Of a stretch of 12,328 nucleotides of DNA, positions 5,897-12,241 are shown piece after piece (within the stretch, counting starts at the first letter, position 1; every line of letters starts with the position of its first letter). Under the pieces are notes generated by a model that was not told where the DNA came from, did not search any database, and worked only from the letters and a program-made list of their open reading frames with translations. This DNA is from Bacteroidales bacterium. GTDB taxonomy: Bacteria; Bacteroidota; Bacteroidia; Bacteroidales; UBA10428. Both the position numbers and the translations under genes were made by a program. The stretch is taken from contig JAFGOZ010000113.1 in NCBI GenBank assembly GCA_016926235.1, forward strand, positions 1-12,328, in the 5' to 3' direction.

Positions 5897-6670
5897 ATGA
5901 AACGATACAAAAGAGGAACATACAAAATCTATAACGAACACTACAATATGTTGCGTTTGTCCTCTCAGATCCTCAATGGTGGAAGCATTAGACCAAGCAT
6001 CCATATGATATTTTGGGACAAACAAAGCATACTTGGGATGATACTTGAACTTGAAGGGAATGAACAAGGTAAATACTTTAAGTCCGGTGAACTACGGTAT
6101 GCTAAAATACCTATTGTTCAGGAACAGCTCAAATCAATCAAGAATAGATTTTATGAATATCAGCGACAGAAAAGAAATGAAGGTTTTGAACAAACTGATA
6201 AATATCCTCCATTCTTGGAAAGGGAACGTCTATTAACAGAAGCACAATTAGATGTACTAAAGGAGGAACTTACCGAATTAAACCGCAGATTGAGTACATA
6301 TACCGACCAAGAAAAAACTGAATCAGATTCGAAAGTACTGGCTTACGGTTTAAGATGTCATTGTAAATTAAAAGACGGAAGGATTTTTACAATCGACGGT
6401 CAATATGTTAAAGAGATTAATGGTGTAATGACGATTAACGATCAGCGAAGTCCCTACGATAAATTACCTGTAAGTGAGTACAGACAACTTGCAAAACAGT
6501 GGCTGTCAGACAGAAAGGAAGCTGACCGTAAAAAGCTACTTCGATTACAGGAACAAGCTAAGGCTGAAAACAAACCCATACCACAGAGTTTGGGTGTATC
6601 TGCTCCAAGTAAAATTGCCCGAGCCAGTTTACCTAAGTGTCCGGTATTACAAATGCATAAAACCAAATAA
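5897..6670 (+). CDS. Hypothetical protein of the regulation/replication block
   Basis: 257 residues and no family I recognise. The N terminus is basic (MKRYKRGTYKIY), followed by a mixed region. Residues about 75-140 are strongly helical and charged, probably coiled coil (LKEELTELNRRL at 121-132). A beta-rich patch (about 147-185) contains LRCHCKLKDGRIFTIDG, with a CxC pair too small for a zinc site on its own. A charged helix (about 195-225) and a Pro/Ser-rich tail follow. There is no membrane segment or signal peptide. It follows the XRE gene by 55 bp and ends before a strong terminator, so it is probably the second gene of that unit. Nucleic-acid binding is suggested only by its basic character. 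Confidence 0.72.
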   Translation: MKRYKRGTYKIYNEHYNMLRLSSQILNGGSIRPSIHMIFWDKQSILGMILELEGNEQGKYFKSGELRYAKIPIVQEQLKSIKNRFYEYQRQKRNEGFEQTDKYPPFLERERLLTEAQLDVLKEELTELNRRLSTYTDQEKTESDSKVLAYGLRCHCKLKDGRIFTIDGQYVKEINGVMTINDQRSPYDKLPVSEYRQLAKQWLSDRKEADRKKLLRLQEQAKAENKPIPQSLGVSAPSKIARASLPKCPVLQMHKTK

Positions 6671-6705
6671 TGAAAATTTACGTTCCATTTATATTGTTTT
6701 TAAGA

Positions 6706-6721
6706 TGCTCCACAGGGAGCA
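6706..6721. other. Hairpin downstream of the XRE operon
   Basis: TGCTCC-acag-GGAGCA forms a perfect 6-bp stem with a 4-base loop, 36 bases after the stop codon at 6670. It precedes the stronger terminator at 6748 and may act with it or protect the 3' end. Confidence 0.4.
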
Positions 6722-6747
6722 CACTTTGTCTGTTGAAGTGTACCTCG

Positions 6748-6783
6748 GGAACCGGACTCACACTCCGGTTCCTTTTCTTTTTA
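6748..6783 (+). terminator. Rho-independent terminator
   Basis: GGAACCGGA (6748-6756) and TCCGGTTCC (6764-6772) make a perfect 9-bp GC-rich stem with a 7-base loop, followed at once by TTTTCTTTTTA. This is the clearest intrinsic terminator in the window and ends the XRE-led operon. Confidence 0.85.
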
Positions 6784-6805
6784 TTTGATATAAAAGACTT
6801 ATACA

Positions 6806-7006
6806 ATGCACGATAAACTAAAAGAGCTTCAAGCAAACACCAGGGAAAACGAAGACTTATTGAAATTCTTTCTGAAATATCAGATCCCTGCTACTCCAAA
6901 CATTTATCGGTATTTGATAAGTGAAATAAAAACGATGAAAATTCAAATAGCTGAATTGGAGGCTGTTTTAAGAACCGAAGAAAGAAAATTAATAACAATG
7001 AATTAA
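6806..7006 (+). CDS. Small coiled-coil hypothetical protein
   Basis: 66 residues, charged and helical: MHDKLKELQANTRENEDLLK, then YQIPATPNIYRYLISEIK, then a regular heptad-like stretch, MKIQIAELEAVLRTEERK. Probably two helices around a Pro turn. I do not recognise a family. It starts 22 bp after the strong terminator and leads a run of tiny genes with overlapping ends, typical of phage and plasmid early regions. Its stop overlaps an ATG (TAATG at 7004-7008), hinting at translational coupling to a very short downstream frame. Confidence 0.55.
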   Translation: MHDKLKELQANTRENEDLLKFFLKYQIPATPNIYRYLISEIKTMKIQIAELEAVLRTEERKLITMN

Positions 7007-7099
7007 TGATTAAAAACTTTCATGCGTGTGGTCGAATAGAAACGCAGATACTTTCGTGATCTCATGGAGGAGTTTCATAAACAAATTACGCACAACTAA
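7006..7099 (+). other. Possible overlapping micro-ORFs
   Basis: Two very short frames fill this gap: 7006-7059 (17 codons, MIKNFHACGRIETQILS) and 7064-7099 (11 codons, MEEFHKQITHN). The first begins on the stop of the upstream gene and the second ends on the start of the downstream gene, both through TAATG overlaps. The second frame stays open upstream as KRRYFRDLMEEF, so the two could be halves of one roughly 30-residue protein split by a frameshift. They may also be leader peptides or chance. Confidence 0.25.
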
Positions 7100-7305
7100 T
7101 GAAACAGAAATTAAAAGAGGTTACTGTATTGATTCAACCATTGACAAAAATACTTGTTCCGGTTGATGCAGATGAAGAAGAAGTTCGCACAAAGTGGCTC
7201 GCAAAATACAACAATAAAAAGCCTCTTACAGACGAACAGGTTCGTAGAGAATTTTATGCTGTAAGAGGAGGGAAAATGTCGCAATTTAAAAACATGAAGA
7301 AATGA
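7099..7305 (+). CDS. Small hypothetical protein
   Basis: 68 residues and no recognised family. The beta-prone N terminus (KEVTVLIQPLTKILVPVDADEEEV) is followed by a helical, basic half (RTKWLAKYNNKKPLTDEQVRREFYAVRGGKMSQF). Its ATG shares a base with an upstream TAA, and its TGA overlaps the next gene's ATG (ATGA at 7302-7305), so it is almost certainly translated with the zinc-ribbon gene. Confidence 0.55.
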   Translation: MKQKLKEVTVLIQPLTKILVPVDADEEEVRTKWLAKYNNKKPLTDEQVRREFYAVRGGKMSQFKNMKK

Positions 7306-7514
7306 GGCGTTCTCGTTATGTTGGAGCAATAGGGGTGCGAGATGGTGCGATATATTGCAGAGATTGCCTTTTGCAATTTGAAGTACTGTATTACCACAAT
7401 AGCCAAATAAGTACCGCAGACGCACGAAAAAAGGGTTTGCGCTGCATTCATTGCGGAGAGTTATTAACACCAATGAAAATAATTAAAGATGAAAACAACA
7501 ACACGACCGCCTGA
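7302..7514 (+). CDS. Small zinc-ribbon protein
   Basis: 70 residues with two CxxC knuckles, C19/C22 (YCRDC) and C48/C51 (CIHCG), spaced as in a zinc ribbon. The basic N terminus (MRRSRYVG) fits nucleic-acid or protein binding. The start overlaps the preceding stop by 4 bp, and the end overlaps the next start by 26 bp, so the three genes form a tightly coupled unit. The specific role is unknown. Confidence 0.6.
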   Translation: MRRSRYVGAIGVRDGAIYCRDCLLQFEVLYYHNSQISTADARKKGLRCIHCGELLTPMKIIKDENNNTTA

Positions 7515-7719
7515 CATTGAGCCTTATTCTGTCAAGCAATGGAAGAAGCCAAAGGTACCAGTAAATCAATACGACTTTGACGGGCATTACATTGAAACCT
7601 ACGAATCTATGTGGGAAGCATCCAAAGAAACAGGTGCAACAGCATCAAGTATTTCTGCCTGCTGCAAAGGAAAATATAAATCAGCTGGCGGGTTTATGTG
7701 GCGAAAGGCGCAGACATAA
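7489..7719 (+). CDS. Stand-alone NUMOD-type DNA-binding protein
   Basis: 76 residues. From about 25 to 73 it carries the repeat seen in NUMOD1-like modules of homing endonucleases: VNQYDFDGHYIETYESMWEA, then SKETGATASSISACCKGKYK and SAGGFMWRK. The motif has a short beta hairpin, an 'EASKETG' helix, a second recognition-type helix with Cys-Cys-Lys-Gly, and the closing GGFxWR. In homing endonucleases this module binds DNA next to an HNH or GIY-YIG nuclease, but no nuclease domain is fused here or encoded nearby. It may be a remnant of such an enzyme or a small DNA-binding regulator. Its first 26 bases overlap the zinc-ribbon gene. Confidence 0.72.
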   Translation: MKTTTRPPDIEPYSVKQWKKPKVPVNQYDFDGHYIETYESMWEASKETGATASSISACCKGKYKSAGGFMWRKAQT

Positions 7720-7726
7720 AGATACT

Positions 7727-7787
7727 GACAGGGGGTTGTTAGAAGTAATTCTAACAGGGGTTTTGTCGCCTTGGTAACCCCCCTGTC
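7727..7787. other. Branched hairpin structure
   Basis: An outer stem pairs GACAGGGGG (7727-7735) with CCCCCTGTC (7779-7787). Inside is a second perfect hairpin, GTTAGAA-gtaa-TTCTAAC (7738-7755). The outer stem is GC-rich and unusual in this AT-rich DNA. A T-rich stretch follows only weakly (TTTCTACG). It may terminate the small-gene operon, act as an RNA control element for the next gene, or serve as a structured origin. Confidence 0.6.
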
Positions 7788-7838
7788 TTTCTACGTTACC
7801 AAAAAGACAAGACGATGAGATAGTTACCAAAAAGACAA
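7771..7838. repeat. GTTACCAA repeat cluster (iteron/operator-like)
   Basis: GTTACCAA occurs at 7795 and 7823 and, in reverse orientation (TTGGTAAC), at 7771. A fourth reversed copy is at 8239-8246 inside the next gene. The two direct copies share the 16-mer GTTACCAAAAAGACAA at a 28-bp spacing, and the second ends five bases before the ATG at 7843. The pattern suggests binding sites for the downstream protein, as iterons or an autoregulatory operator. Confidence 0.55.
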
Positions 7839-7842
7839 AGTG

Positions 7843-8625
7843 ATGGAAAGAAAAAGACGGATTGATTATAGGGAGCAATGTTTAAAACGAATAGATAAAC
7901 CATTTTTATTTATTGATTTAGGAATAGCAAATAAGTATGGGAACGACTTCGCTATCTACCTTGAAAATTTAATCTTATACCAGCAATATTTTCAAAAAAA
8001 ATACCCGCGATACCGTGGCAAATTCTTTCTGACATACAATGATCAGATGGAGCAAACAAGATTATCAAAATACTCCTTAAAACGTTGCAAAGAACTTGCT
8101 GGCTTCGGTAAAAATGGCCTGCGGATTCTTAGCAGTACAATGAAATCAACAAAGCCAAAAGGGCATAAAAAGTCCACCAAAGAATGGTTTACTATTAATT
8201 GGGAAACCTTAATGAAAGTGTACTCTCGCGCTAATCTTTTGGTAACCAACCCAAATAGTGCCCTAACGAATTCAGCAGGGCACCCTAAAATAGTGGTTTT
8301 TGGTAAATATGATGTATCTGCCATTGAATCAGGATATTACACAAATAATACAGAAAAAAAGTGCCCTACTGAAATCAGTACCATAATATATAGTACTTTA
8401 AAAAAGTCCCATTTAAGTAAAAAACAAGATAACATTAATACATCTTTCCCATTAAAGAAGAAATATACTTCACCAAAAGTAACTTTTATTAATAAAGGTA
8501 TTTGTCCATATAAACATAGATTTGGTGAGGATGTAGATATGTTTAAAGACTGTAATATTTGTTCAATATGGGACGATTGTGATGAATGGAAAGAAATAGT
8601 TATAAAGAATAAGCTTCACCAATAA
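7843..8625 (+). CDS. Winged-helix protein, possible replication initiator
   Basis: 260 residues from the ATG at 7843; a GTG one codon earlier is also in frame. FAIYLENLILYQQYF (36-50) leads into a winged-helix-like region at about 58-122: FFLTYNDQMEQTRLSKYSLKR, KELAGFGKNGLRILS, a basic wing (KSTKPKGHKKS) and WFTINWETL. This order resembles phage and plasmid replisome-organizer (RepO/DnaD-partner-like) domains. A Ser/Thr/Lys-rich linker follows. The C terminus has C221, H225, C237, C240 and C246 (CPYKHRF...CNICSIWDDC), a likely zinc site. GTTACCAA repeats just upstream and one inside the gene would suit a self-regulating initiator. A transcription regulator with the same fold is the main alternative. 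The element would not need replication to integrate, but a transient replicating form is plausible. Confidence 0.65.
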   Translation: MERKRRIDYREQCLKRIDKPFLFIDLGIANKYGNDFAIYLENLILYQQYFQKKYPRYRGKFFLTYNDQMEQTRLSKYSLKRCKELAGFGKNGLRILSSTMKSTKPKGHKKSTKEWFTINWETLMKVYSRANLLVTNPNSALTNSAGHPKIVVFGKYDVSAIESGYYTNNTEKKCPTEISTIIYSTLKKSHLSKKQDNINTSFPLKKKYTSPKVTFINKGICPYKHRFGEDVDMFKDCNICSIWDDCDEWKEIVIKNKLHQ

Positions 8626-9019
8626 AACAAAACACTATATATTCACCCAATAAAGATAGGTAACGGTACTGCACCCGCCTCCGCCAGCTACTATTTTCAC
8701 AGTAGGTTTTTACTTTATTTTACTGTCTGTCAATGTTATACAGTATATTATTAGACCGAGATGCCTTACACTTATCTATATATCTGGCCATAAGCCATCT
8801 GGGTTTTTTACTATTAGGGTTTTTACCCATCTGATTTTATCAGGCATTTTCACACCCGCCCTCCGCACCTGCCCACCATCTTTTCAGTTTTTAAAGATTA
8901 GGTATGATGAAGGTTAACAGTGAAAAGATACTATTCATCCAGTACATTATACCACGTAAGGTGTGAGAGTGTCGGAGACGCCATTTAAACAAGGAATCTC
9001 GGGTGGTTTTGCTTGCAAG

Positions 9020-9044
9020 TGTATTGTTACAAAGTAACAATACA
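9020..9044. repeat. 11-bp perfect inverted repeat, 3-base loop
   Basis: TGTATTGTTAC-aaa-GTAACAATACA is flanked by GCTTG on the left (9011-9015) and AAGC on the right (9044-9047). It is the tightest long palindrome in the noncoding region. No T-run follows, so it is not an obvious terminator. It could be a dimer-bound operator, a nick-site hairpin, or a cruciform. Confidence 0.65.
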
Positions 9045-9158
9045 AGCACAAAACACAGCAAACGTTAAATAACATTTAAAAATGCTTGCATCAGATTGCC
9101 GCACAGTGGTTTAGAGATGCACAAAATGCATGTAAAACCAAAAATAAATGTATAAATA

Positions 9159-9190
9159 TTTGCACGTTCGATTATATAGTTTTACATTTG
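9159..9190 (+). promoter_or_regulatory. Strong Bacteroidota promoter
   Basis: TTTG (9159-9162), a 20-bp spacer, and TACATTTG (9183-9190) fit the consensus TTTG-N19-21-TAnnTTTG exactly. Transcription would begin at about 9195-9197, on the small inverted repeat TGTGC-agttaa-GCACA (9194-9209), which could act as an operator or 5' stem. The leader to the ATG at 9285 is nearly 90 bases. Confidence 0.7.
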
Positions 9191-9284
9191 TACTGTGCAG
9201 TTAAGCACAAAGTTCATTGACATACTGATAAAACGCTGTAAATAACATAGTTAACATATTGTCAAACTTGTAAAACTTAGAAAA

Positions 9285-9701
9285 ATGGAAACAACAATGT
9301 TAAACACCAAGGCAGCATTAGCTGAACAGACACGCATGTTAAACGCTAAAGCAAAGGAATCCGCACTTGCAGACATGCGCAAAGGAAAAGCAGCAGAATC
9401 ACCAAAGACAGCAAGCAAGCAAGGGCATAGTACCACAAAGCCGGTGATAGTAGCTAAGACCAGCGAGAAAGTAGCAAAGACAGCCAGACCAAAGCCCTTA
9501 TACATACAGTACTTAACACAACTGATAGATGAGGGTAAGTACACACGGAAAGAGCTTTACGACAAGACAGTCGCACAGTTTCCTGAAGTAGCAAAGAGCA
9601 CAGTACTGACACGCATTACAGACGGGTTCAATCCAAAGTACACTGTATTTGGTTACCTGCTTGCTAAGGATGCAGACGGACGGATACACTTTGCACAGTA
9701 G
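9285..9701 (+). CDS. Lys/Ala-rich protein with C-terminal helical domain
   Basis: 138 residues. The first ~70 are low-complexity and rich in Lys, Ala, Thr and Ser (KAKESALADMRKGKAAESPK, then TASKQGHSTTKP), a disordered, positively charged arm like those of histone H1-like and nucleoid proteins. Residues about 71-137 look folded: YIQYLTQLIDEGKYTRKELY, then DKTVAQFPEVAKSTVLTRIT, then YTVFGYLLAKDADGRIHFAQ. This helical pattern with a terminal beta hairpin is reminiscent of a winged helix. I do not recognise a named family. Its codon use is richer in G and C than its neighbours. It has the strongest promoter of the element and sits just before the recombinases. A DNA-bending accessory or directionality factor is an attractive guess from position and charge, but unproven. 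Confidence 0.72.
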   Translation: METTMLNTKAALAEQTRMLNAKAKESALADMRKGKAAESPKTASKQGHSTTKPVIVAKTSEKVAKTARPKPLYIQYLTQLIDEGKYTRKELYDKTVAQFPEVAKSTVLTRITDGFNPKYTVFGYLLAKDADGRIHFAQ

Positions 9702-9713
9702 ACACTAACAATA

Positions 9714-9746
9714 TTAAGGCGCCAGCCCACCCGGTTGACGCCTTAA
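9714..9746. terminator. Hairpin after the Lys/Ala-rich gene
   Basis: TTAAGGCG (9714-9721) pairs with CGCCTTAA (9739-9746) around a 17-base loop, 12 bases after the stop codon. The downstream tract is A-rich, not T-rich, so it is not a classical terminator on the plus strand. It may still stop or stabilise the transcript. Confidence 0.45.
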
Positions 9747-9796
9747 AAAACGCACTTACTGGCAAGAGTCTCCCCGCAAATCTCAGACCCAAATTC

Positions 9797-9823
9797 AAAT
9801 TTTAATAACTGTGATCAAAATTT
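9797..9823. promoter_or_regulatory. Inverted repeat upstream of the recombinase genes
   Basis: AAATTTT (9797-9803) and AAAATTT (9817-9823) flank a 13-base centre containing TGATCA, ending 36 bp before the ATG at 9860. A possible operator for recombinase expression. The arms are simple A/T tracts, so chance is a real alternative, and I see no TAnnTTTG box here. Confidence 0.3.
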
Positions 9824-9859
9824 CTCAAAAATCAATTCACTTTTAAAACAATATCTCAG

Positions 9860-10552
9860 ATGAAATATGTAGCTTATTATCGAATATCTACTAAGGAGCA
9901 GGAAAACTCTCATCTTGGCTTAGATGCTCAGCGTGAGACCGTCCTTCAGTACATCCGTCATAACGGAAATCAAGTAATTGCAGAGTTCTGCGAGACGGAA
10001 AGCGGTAAAAAAGATGAACGTCCAGAACTCATTAAGGCAATTACATTATGTAAGTCCGCAGATGCGACGCTGGTTATTGCAAAGCTTGATAGGTTAAGCC
10101 GTAATCTTACGTTTATCAGTACGCTGATGGATAATAAAGTGAGGTTTATATGTTGTGATATGCCTGATGCGACAGAACTTACTATCCATATATTTGCTTC
10201 ACTTGCACAATGGGAGCGCAAGCGCATTTCAGAACGCACAAAAGAAGCTCTTGCTGCGAAGCGTCTGAGGGAGCCTAATTGGAAACCTGGGGTATCTAAT
10301 CTGACGGAAAAGGATAGGCAAAAGGCACATGAAAAGGTGAGACAGCTAGCACGTACAGACAAAGATGTGCTTAAGGCTTGGTACTTTATTAAGGCGAAAA
10401 AGGAGGAAGGATTATCATATCATAAAATAGCAGACCAGTTAAATAAAGGAGGGTACAAGACACGCAGAGGTGGACTATTTGGTGCTATGCAAGTTTACAA
10501 CATCTACCAAAGATTTATTAACTTACGCAGTGATGGAACCCAAAGCATATAG
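9860..10552 (+). CDS. Small serine recombinase (resolvase/invertase type)
   Basis: 230 residues. The resolvase catalytic domain (about 1-135) is intact: YYRIST with R8 and nucleophile S10, the LGLDAQRE segment (19-26), KLDRLSRN (75-82) with D77, R78 and R81, and the long E helix with QWERKRISERTKEAL (117-131). A linker precedes a short C-terminal helix-turn-helix, GLSYHKIADQLNKGGYKTRR (about 184-203). It is too short for a large serine integrase: no recombinase or zinc-ribbon domain. All catalytic residues are present, so it should be active as a resolvase or invertase, or as a partner of the large recombinase. Its last 20 bp overlap the next gene, showing co-translation. A paired arrangement recalls ccrA/ccrB of staphylococcal cassettes, though those are both large enzymes. 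Confidence 0.92.
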   Translation: MKYVAYYRISTKEQENSHLGLDAQRETVLQYIRHNGNQVIAEFCETESGKKDERPELIKAITLCKSADATLVIAKLDRLSRNLTFISTLMDNKVRFICCDMPDATELTIHIFASLAQWERKRISERTKEALAAKRLREPNWKPGVSNLTEKDRQKAHEKVRQLARTDKDVLKAWYFIKAKKEEGLSYHKIADQLNKGGYKTRRGGLFGAMQVYNIYQRFINLRSDGTQSI

Positions 10553-12221
10553 TTACAAAAGATTTTCTACACCTGAACAGGAGAAGGGAGATAGCCTTCG
10601 TCGGCAAACCGAATTCTTAGACCAGATAGCCAAAGAACTTAATCTTCCATTGGATAATTCAATCCATTTGACAGACTTGGGAGTATCGGGTTGGACAGGT
10701 GATAATCGTACCAAAGGGGCTTTGGGGCATTTTCTCAAACTAATAGAAAATGGTGAAATAGCCGTTGGGAGCTGTCTTATTATAGAACATTTAGATAGAT
10801 TGACAAGGGAGGGAATGCTTCAAGCTATTCACCTGCTTACAGGAATACTGTTGAAAGGGATCGACCTATATACAGTCATGGACAGAAGACACTTCACCAA
10901 AGAGGAATATAATTTGGCTGATTTAATTATTTCTGCCACTACCCTACAACATGGGCATGAGGAATCTGAAAAGAAATCTATCAGACTAAAAAAGGCATGG
11001 GAAAATAAACGTAATAATATTAGTGATCAATTCAAATTAACCAGTAAATGTCCTGTATGGCTGAAGCCTATTAGAGAACAAATTTCCCCTACAAGATATA
11101 AAGTTACAGGCTATGAAAAGATTAAGTCAGCAGTAGACGTTATCAACCTAATATTTGATATGAAGCTTAAGGGCAAAGGGAGTGAAAGAATAGCTCGTGA
11201 ATTAAATCAATCAGAAGTTTGGTGTCCCCCAGGAAAGAAAGGTAAGTCGTCAAGTTGGCGAGCATCTTATGTTAGTAAGATACTTTACAATAACAGGACG
11301 GTATTGGGTGAATTTCAGCCCTATAAAAAAGAAAAAGGTAAACATAGCAAGAGAATACCAGTAGGAGATCCCATTTCCAACTATTATCCTGCCATAATTA
11401 AAGAAGAAAAGTTCAACCGTGTACAAGCGCACATTTCTGAACATAGCGATATTTCAAAAAGGAACTTAGGAAGAAGTGACAAGGTGAGTAACTTATTTTC
11501 ACATTTAGCAAAGTGTTATCATTGTCAGTACCCTATGCAATTCATTGATAAATCTAACGGATGGACTTATCTTGTTTGTGATAAAAAACTAAGGAAAGTA
11601 GATGGAGGATGTAATGCAATAAATATTCGGTATAATGTTATTGAAGACGTTATTCTTAAATATTGCGTCGGATTAGACATAAATGATATTTTACCAAGTG
11701 ATAAGCCAAGACTTTCAGAGTTAAGGCAACTTCAAAACCGTGAAAGTTCTATAAAAGGAGAAATAGTTGGCTATCAAAAGAAAATTGACCGACTTAAATT
11801 TGCAATCGAGACTACAGAAAATAAAGACGTAATAAAAAATATCACCCACAATATAGATCAACACATAGAAAATGTTAAAACTCTAACTGAAGAAAAAAAG
11901 ATAGTCCAATCTAAAATTGAAACTCTAAGTCAAGCTCCACGTATTTTTCATGAACAACTAAAAGACGTTCAAGAACTTATTGGTATCATGGATAAACTAA
12001 AACAGGGAGATAATTATAGTGAATATGTTAGTCTGAGATTAAATTTGAGAACACAATTGAGAAGATTAATACAAGAATTAAGTCTTTTTGATGATACAAT
12101 AGGCATCCTATTTTTCTCTGGGCAACGTAGATTCTTAAAAATAAATAACGATAAATCCGTAACTGTTCTCGATTTTACCTTCCGTCCAAGGCCAGTATCC
12201 GATTATACTAAAAACATATAG
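10533..12221 (+). CDS. Large serine recombinase, presumed integrase
   Basis: 562 residues from the ATG at 10533. The upstream in-frame ATG at 10470 would add 21 unrelated residues inside the previous gene. The catalytic domain is about 1-155: SYKRFST with R10 and nucleophile S12, SLRRQ (21-25), and EHLDRLTRE (85-93). The recombinase domain is about 174-264 (GYEKIKSAVDVINLIF, then IARELNQSEV...WRASYVSKILYNNRTVLGEF). A zinc ribbon with C328, C331, C349 and C360 follows, then a long coiled coil (about 396-466), which in this family controls integration versus excision. The length and domain order are complete. The stop lies 20 bp from the attR core, the usual integrase-beside-attP arrangement, so this enzyme most likely placed the element in comM. 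A partner or directionality factor is probably needed for excision. Its codon use is AT-rich like most of the element. Confidence 0.95.
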   Translation: MEPKAYSYKRFSTPEQEKGDSLRRQTEFLDQIAKELNLPLDNSIHLTDLGVSGWTGDNRTKGALGHFLKLIENGEIAVGSCLIIEHLDRLTREGMLQAIHLLTGILLKGIDLYTVMDRRHFTKEEYNLADLIISATTLQHGHEESEKKSIRLKKAWENKRNNISDQFKLTSKCPVWLKPIREQISPTRYKVTGYEKIKSAVDVINLIFDMKLKGKGSERIARELNQSEVWCPPGKKGKSSSWRASYVSKILYNNRTVLGEFQPYKKEKGKHSKRIPVGDPISNYYPAIIKEEKFNRVQAHISEHSDISKRNLGRSDKVSNLFSHLAKCYHCQYPMQFIDKSNGWTYLVCDKKLRKVDGGCNAINIRYNVIEDVILKYCVGLDINDILPSDKPRLSELRQLQNRESSIKGEIVGYQKKIDRLKFAIETTENKDVIKNITHNIDQHIENVKTLTEEKKIVQSKIETLSQAPRIFHEQLKDVQELIGIMDKLKQGDNYSEYVSLRLNLRTQLRRLIQELSLFDDTIGILFFSGQRRFLKINNDKSVTVLDFTFRPRPVSDYTKNI

Positions 12222-12225
12222 TATA
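12204..12225. repeat. Inverted repeat spanning the integrase stop codon
   Basis: TATACTA (12204-12210) and TAGTATA (12219-12225) are perfect 7-bp arms with an 8-base centre; the second arm contains the TAG stop. It lies 17 bp inside the attR core and may be an outer recombinase-binding arm or a weak transcription stop. Confidence 0.4.
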
Positions 12226-12241
12226 AATTATATATAACATA

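Larger units (their letters stand above)
8626..9284. other. Long noncoding control region
   Basis: 659 bases without a credible gene. Contents I can see are: a small hairpin, CTACT-attttcac-AGTAG-GTTTTT (8688-8710), that may terminate the upstream gene; two GC-rich related words, CACCCGCCTCCGC (8672-8684) and CACCCGCCCTCCGC (8853-8866); a GGGTTTTT/ACCCATCTG-rich tract near 8800-8832; the 11-bp inverted repeat at 9020-9044; ATGCA-caaaa-TGCAT at 9117-9131; a strong promoter at 9159-9190; and TGTGC-agttaa-GCACA at 9194-9209. Such density of structure in a gene-free zone suggests an origin (replication or transfer), a small RNA, or packaging/recombination sites. Confidence 0.6.

Noticed and set aside
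6474..6788. Open frame overlapping the end of the 5897-6670 gene
   Set aside because: It runs in another frame through a supported gene and across the strong terminator at 6748-6783; its composition is not protein-like.
8672..8690. CACCCGCCTCCGCCA, reminiscent of a tmRNA or tRNA 3' end
   Set aside because: No acceptor-stem partner, T-loop (GTTCRANNC) or tRNA fold can be found upstream; the resemblance is limited to a short GC-rich word that is repeated at 8853.
9970..10362. 130-codon minus-strand open frame
   Set aside because: It lies entirely antisense to the conserved catalytic region of the small serine recombinase, so it is a shadow frame.
10470..10532. Upstream in-frame ATG extending the large recombinase by 21 residues
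   Set aside because: The extra residues lie inside the small recombinase gene and do not resemble a recombinase N terminus; the ATG at 10533 gives the normal short lead to the catalytic Ser.
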